A DNA stretch of 64,000 nucleotides, from contig SXRM01000249.1 in the NCBI GenBank assembly GCA_005792545.1, positions 1 to 64,000 of the forward strand, given 5' to 3'. The position numbers were made by a program, and so were the translations under genes. The notes below the pieces were generated by a model, which worked only from the letters and a program-made list of their open reading frames with translations, had not been told where the DNA came from and ran no database searches. The DNA comes from Pseudomonadota bacterium. GTDB lineage: Bacteria; Myxococcota_A; UBA9042. Numbering within the stretch: the stretch's first letter is position 1; each line of letters opens with the position of its first letter. This document shows, one piece after another, positions 59,307-64,000 of this stretch.

Positions 59307-61484
59307 CTAGGGATTGGGCGGCGGTGGCGGGCAGTCGGGTTTCTTGGTGTTCTTGCACACTTTGGCGGCGCACTGGTCGGTGGTGCAGTCGTTCTTATCG
59401 TCGCAATCGGCATCGGCTTCGCAACAGCCGGAGATCTTGGCGCAAGTGCAGCCCTGCGTCGCATCGCACTTGGGCGCCTCACAAGCAGCGCACTTCTTGG
59501 TCGCGCACTCGCCGTCCAGGTAGCAGAGTTGCTTACTGCACGCCACCTTGACGGCCAGTTCGTCCACCGCCACCCCGGCAAACTCGTTCTTGCTGCCATC
59601 GCCGGCGTCAAAACCCAGGCACAGCTGGATCGTCTTGCCCTGCAGGGCGTCGAGCGCCACGGTGATGGTCTTCCATTTGCCGTTGGTGGTGCCCGCAATC
59701 AGGTCGCTGGACCACACCACCGTCGGCTGGTTGGCGACCATCGCCACAACGGTGAACTCGTCGTACTTGGCCAGCCCGGCCAGCGGCGGATTGACGTACT
59801 TGCCTGCAGCGACGCCGGTCCACTCGGTATCGAGCTGCAGCTGGAAAGTCAGCAGGTTGAACAAGGAGCCCGCTTTGATTTCGACGGGCTTACTGCACAC
59901 CAGGCCCTTAGGCCCGACATCGTCGCTCAACACCGGGTCGTCATAGGTGGTGCCTTCTTCGTTCGAGAACGCCAGCGCGCCGCCCGCTTCGCCGCCATTG
60001 GGCGCAAGGTGCCAACCGACCGTCGCCGAGTTCTGCTGCAGCGTCGTCCACCCAGTCAGCGCATCGTCGAACGGCGCATACAGCGATACCGCACTCTTGC
60101 AGCAGCCGGGCTTGGCGGGATCGGGGTTGTTGGCGCACTGACCGTTCTTGCACGCATCGAGCGTACACGCCACGCCGTCGTCGCAATCGGCGTCGGCCGC
60201 ACAACAACCAGCAGCCTTGCCGTACAGGCACGCGCCCGCTCCGGAGCCCGCGGCGCCGTTGACGTAGGGATGGCAGGCATCGAGCGTACAGGCGTTTTCG
60301 TCCGCCTTGCACGGGTTGGCGGCGTCGCAGTAGGCCTGGGCGCACACGGTCTCCCACACCACGTCGTCCAAGTAGATGCCCTCGTGGTCGTTCTTGAACG
60401 CCGAGCCGCTCGCAAAATTCCACTGGACTTTGACGGTCTTGCCGGCCCAGTCGCTGAGATCGACGGCAATCTGCTGCCACTGGCCCTTGGTGGTCTTGCC
60501 GATCGCCATCGACGTCCACACCTGGGTCATCTTGGTGCCCTCGACGACCTGCGCGGTCAGCACGTCTTTTTCGGCGAGGCACTGCGCCACGTCGTTGACC
60601 AGAAAGCAGCTGGCGCCAGTCGGGCACGCGGTCTTGCAGGTCGCCGGCTTGAACTGATTGGCGTAGGGCGCCTCGGTATCGAGCCACAGCCAGAACACTA
60701 GATGCGCCTTCTTGCCTTCGGGCAGGAACTGGGCGTTGCTGGCAAGCACCGTCGCCACCGGCTGCGCAGTCTTGGCCGGCTTACAGCCGCTGTCGGGCGA
60801 CATCGAGTTGTCGTAGGTCTTGCAGGCGTTGCCGAAGTACAGCGACTGCTTGCCCGAGTGCGCCCGCGCGGTGCTGGGCTGCCACTGTACGTTGCCGTTG
60901 GTCGCGGCGTCCGACGACTTGAGCCCATCGGTCACCGCCGCCTCGAACCCGGACTTGAGCAGCGTCTTCTTGCCCGAGCAGCACAGCGGATCGACCGTGT
61001 TCTTGCACTGGTGGCTGGCGCTGTCACAGGTGTCGGTGGTGCACTCGTCCTTGTCGTCGCAGCCGGCGTTGTTGCAGCACGACGGAAACGGCTTGGGGAT
61101 GGCCTTGCAGGTGCCCAGATCGCACAGCGCGTCCTGGCACGGCGACAGCGTCAGCTTGCCGGCGCAGTCGGTCCCGGTCGCGCACTGCGCCACGTCGGCC
61201 GGTGGCACATCCGGGGCGACCTCGGGTGCGGCATCGGCATCGTCACCGGCAACTTCTTCCGTTGTGTCGAGCGGATCGCCGCCGTCGGAGGCCCCATCTG
61301 GCGTCACGGTGTCTACGCCGGTTTCGCCCCCGGCCGCGTCGGCAGGTTCGCCCGAGTCGGTGGCGACTTCGGCCGCGCTGTCACTGCCCGCGTCCTTGGC
61401 CGCTGGCTTGGGCTCTTCGCCGCAGCCGGCGCCCATGACGGCCGCCAATACGGCAACCAGCATCGGTACTGTCCACCACCGCAT
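59307..61484 (-). CDS. Cys-rich lipoprotein with CTDC-type repeats and MAM/jelly-roll-like modules
   Basis: MRWWTVPMLVAVLAAVMGAGC lipobox; CDDKDECTTDTC repeats alternating with AHLVFWLWLDTEAPY...WTSMAIGKTTKGQWQQIAVDLSDWAGKTVKVQWNFASG...GIYLDDVVWETVC modules. Confidence 0.85.
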   Translation of the reverse strand: MRWWTVPMLVAVLAAVMGAGCGEEPKPAAKDAGSDSAAEVATDSGEPADAAGGETGVDTVTPDGASDGGDPLDTTEEVAGDDADAAPEVAPDVPPADVAQCATGTDCAGKLTLSPCQDALCDLGTCKAIPKPFPSCCNNAGCDDKDECTTDTCDSASHQCKNTVDPLCCSGKKTLLKSGFEAAVTDGLKSSDAATNGNVQWQPSTARAHSGKQSLYFGNACKTYDNSMSPDSGCKPAKTAQPVATVLASNAQFLPEGKKAHLVFWLWLDTEAPYANQFKPATCKTACPTGASCFLVNDVAQCLAEKDVLTAQVVEGTKMTQVWTSMAIGKTTKGQWQQIAVDLSDWAGKTVKVQWNFASGSAFKNDHEGIYLDDVVWETVCAQAYCDAANPCKADENACTLDACHPYVNGAAGSGAGACLYGKAAGCCAADADCDDGVACTLDACKNGQCANNPDPAKPGCCKSAVSLYAPFDDALTGWTTLQQNSATVGWHLAPNGGEAGGALAFSNEEGTTYDDPVLSDDVGPKGLVCSKPVEIKAGSLFNLLTFQLQLDTEWTGVAAGKYVNPPLAGLAKYDEFTVVAMVANQPTVVWSSDLIAGTTNGKWKTITVALDALQGKTIQLCLGFDAGDGSKNEFAGVAVDELAVKVACSKQLCYLDGECATKKCAACEAPKCDATQGCTCAKISGCCEADADCDDKNDCTTDQCAAKVCKNTKKPDCPPPPPNP

Positions 61485-61543
61485 GTGCATGCCTACGTTT
61501 CTCCAGCCCGCCGTGCCCGTGCAGATCGCCGCCGCCATCCCGG

Positions 61544-64000
61544 TCAGCTGCCGCAGTCGGTGGTGACCTTGAGGTCGTCGATGAACACGCCCTTACCGCC
61601 GTTGCCAATGCTGTCGATGGTGTTGAAGTACAGCTCGATCTGGATTTCCTGGCCCATATACGGCGACAGGTCATAGCTGATGTCGTACCACTTGTTGGGC
61701 GTAACGCCGGTGCCCTTGTCCCACACCGTCAGCTTCTGGCCGTTGACGTACAGGTACACGTACATGTCGTCGTATGAGCCTTTGCCGCCCGACTCGGTGT
61801 CCATCAGCAAACCCATCGTCAGCTTGGACTTGGTGCCGGCCGGCAGCTGGATCTTGGGCGTTGTGGCTTTGCCGTTGGTCGAGCCCATGTCGAAGCTGCC
61901 CTTGGCCGGGTCGCCATACCACAGCACGGCCGGCGCGCTTTTGTTCAAGCCGCCCGGAGGACTGGCGTTGATCTGCCAGCCCTTGCCCGCACCAGCGCTG
62001 TTGCTGATGGTGATGTCCTTGAGCGCGCCCTGGTCGAAGTCGTTGACCCACACGTCGGGTTCGCAGCAACCGGCGGCGCCGGTCGGCTTGTGCTGGCACT
62101 TGCCGCCGACGCAGGTGTCGGTGGTGCACTTGGTCTCGCCGTCGGCGCAGTCTTTGTCGGCGGCGCAGCACAAGGTGGCGTTGACGCACTTGTTCTGCAT
62201 GCAATTGTCGGTGGTGCAGGCGTTCTTGTCGTCGCACTGCGAACTGCTCAAACAACAGCCCGGTACGCCCGGATTGCTGCACTGACCGCCCGGGCCGGGG
62301 CAGACGTCGGTGGTGCAAGCGTTGGCGTCGTTGCAGTCGCCAGGACCCATGCAGCAGCCCTTGATGGCCGTGAACGAGCACTTCTTGGTGGTGGTCACAC
62401 ACAGGTCCGCCGTGCACAGGTTGCTGTCGTTGCAGTCCTTGTCGCCGGCGCAGCAGCTGTTGGTGTAGGTGCACAGGCCATCGGTGCACACGCCAGCCAG
62501 ACACCCAAAGCCGGTGGTTGGGCAGTTGGCGCTGGTCGTGCACTTCTTGTTCTGGCAAGTCGAGGTCACCACGACGTCGTCCAGATAGATGCCGGTCGCC
62601 ACGTAGGTGCCACCGGTGGTGGTGGCCACGACTTCAAACTTCAACTCGACCGACTTGCCGCCAAGTGGTGTCAGATCCACCACCGTGTTCTTCCACACGT
62701 TGAAGTGCGACGAGTACGAGAAGCTCGCCAGCACGTTCTCAACGCCATCGATCACCACGTAGACCCGGAAGGTGTAGCTGGTGCCATTGCCGCTGACGTG
62801 GTACGACCAGAACGACAGCGTAGTCTCCTTGCCAGGCAGGACCGTAACCGCCGGCGAGGCCGCGGTCACTTTGAACACCGGGTTGGTAAAGGGCACCGAA
62901 CTACTGTCTTTGGCCGGGTCGGCCATTTTGAGGCTGCCCGGCGCCGACTTGGTGAACGTGCTGTCTTTGTAGAACCACTTAATCGTCGGGTGGGTGCTGG
63001 TCAACGTCCAGCCCTCTTCGGAGCCGTCGAACTTGCTGACCAGCACTTGCGGTGCACAGCAGCCAGGCACGGTCGCGCTGGTGTACACGCACTTGCCTTT
63101 GTCGCAGGCGTCGGTGGTGCACGGGTTGAAGTCGTCGCAGTCGTCATTGAACAGGCAGCAGGTGTCGGCGTAGCTGCACTGGCCCGAATTGCACGTGCCC
63201 TTCTTGCACGGATCGCTGGTCGCGCATTCGCCGTCGCCTTTGCAGCACTTGTTGATGTGCTGGCACTGGCCGCCGGCCGCCGGACACACGTCGTCGGTGC
63301 AGGCGTTGTTGTCGTTGCAGCCGGCGCTGTCCATGCAGCAGCCCGGCAGGTCGCTGTGGCTGCAGGTGCCGCCCGGGCCGCTGCACAGGTCGAGCGTGCA
63401 CGGCTTTTTGTCGTCGCAGTTGGCGTTGGTCACGCAGCAGTCGGCCTTGGCAGTGTTCTTGCACACCGGCAGCTTATCGCCCTCGCCGACGCAGGCGTCG
63501 GTGGTGCAGGCGTTGCCGTCTTCGCACTCGGCGTCGGCGGCGCAACAGCCGGTCGCCACTGCCAGATCGTCAATGAAGGCGCCGGCATAGGCATTGAGCA
63601 CGCCGTCTTTGGTGGCGAACACCAACTGGAACTGCACGGTCTTGTCGGCAAACGCCGCCAGATCGACCACGATGCGCTGCCAGGCTCCATGGGTGCTGCC
63701 GCCGATCGCGTCGCTGGTCCAGATCGCCGACGGCTGGCCGCCGGAGACAACTTGCACGGTCAGCAGGTCGTCGCCCTCGGTCTGCTCGGTGTCGAGCCAC
63801 AGCCAGAAGTTGAGTTTGGGCTTGATGCCCGGCAGGTTGGGTATCTTGGCGTCGCCACTGGTCGCGGTGGCGCCGACCGCTTTGCCGTTGGCGTAGGTGC
63901 CCTTGGCCGGGTCGCCGATCCACAGCGACTTGCCGCCCGAGATGGCTTTCTTGTCGGTGTAATTCCAACTGATGCCGTTGCCGGCGACGTCTTTGATGAC
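61544..64000 (-). CDS. Cys-rich protein with the same alternating module architecture; continues beyond the right edge
   Basis: Frame stays open past the annotated start at 63757 to base 64000 (...PKLNFWLWLDTEQTEGDDLLTVQVVSGG...). Confidence 0.85.
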   Translation of the reverse strand, partial: VIKDVAGNGISWNYTDKKAISGGKSLWIGDPAKGTYANGKAVGATATSGDAKIPNLPGIKPKLNFWLWLDTEQTEGDDLLTVQVVSGGQPSAIWTSDAIGGSTHGAWQRIVVDLAAFADKTVQFQLVFATKDGVLNAYAGAFIDDLAVATGCCAADAECEDGNACTTDACVGEGDKLPVCKNTAKADCCVTNANCDDKKPCTLDLCSGPGGTCSHSDLPGCCMDSAGCNDNNACTDDVCPAAGGQCQHINKCCKGDGECATSDPCKKGTCNSGQCSYADTCCLFNDDCDDFNPCTTDACDKGKCVYTSATVPGCCAPQVLVSKFDGSEEGWTLTSTHPTIKWFYKDSTFTKSAPGSLKMADPAKDSSSVPFTNPVFKVTAASPAVTVLPGKETTLSFWSYHVSGNGTSYTFRVYVVIDGVENVLASFSYSSHFNVWKNTVVDLTPLGGKSVELKFEVVATTTGGTYVATGIYLDDVVVTSTCQNKKCTTSANCPTTGFGCLAGVCTDGLCTYTNSCCAGDKDCNDSNLCTADLCVTTTKKCSFTAIKGCCMGPGDCNDANACTTDVCPGPGGQCSNPGVPGCCLSSSQCDDKNACTTDNCMQNKCVNATLCCAADKDCADGETKCTTDTCVGGKCQHKPTGAAGCCEPDVWVNDFDQGALKDITISNSAGAGKGWQINASPPGGLNKSAPAVLWYGDPAKGSFDMGSTNGKATTPKIQLPAGTKSKLTMGLLMDTESGGKGSYDDMYVYLYVNGQKLTVWDKGTGVTPNKWYDISYDLSPYMGQEIQIELYFNTIDSIGNGGKGVFIDDLKVTTDCGS

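Noticed and set aside
1-64000. rRNA/tRNA genes
   Set aside because: None recognised by eye; a tRNAscan/Infernal run would be needed to exclude short RNAs.

Overview
64 kb of high-GC bacterial chromosome. It looks Myxococcota/Deltaproteobacteria-like, inferred from very large Cys-rich lipoproteins with 'CDDGNPCTxDxCDxxxGC' repeats, a secreted GH114-like enzyme and a PHM-like copper monooxygenase. The backbone carries sbcCD, an Hsp70/J-like pair, a KamA-family radical SAM enzyme, twin ArsA-like ATPases, an RluA-type pseudouridine synthase and a CoA-ester-lyase-like aldolase. Eight Cys-rich repeat genes are scattered through it. One is a 3060-codon RHS polymorphic-toxin ORF with an overlapping putative immunity gene. 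Several toxin-antitoxin-like modules are present: PIN/VapBC, CcdAB, a nucleotidyltransferase (AbiEii-like) pair and a DUF4160/DUF2442 pair. The most unusual stretch is 16.3-23.4 kb. There, same-strand genes encode a SEC-C-family-like protein, an AAA_13/RloC-like ATPase with a zinc-hook-like CxxC, an archaeo-eukaryotic-primase-like protein, a YaaC-like protein and DUF4160/DUF2442. Three of these genes carry frame disruptions. Other items to check are: a single TGA replacing a conserved Cys inside a ~2715-codon NHL/Cys-rich ORF; an 11-C tract just upstream of the RHS toxin start; and the AbiEii-like pair lying between two direct copies of the 5' end of the neighbouring J-like gene. All calls are from reading the sequence and the supplied ORF track; no database search was run.
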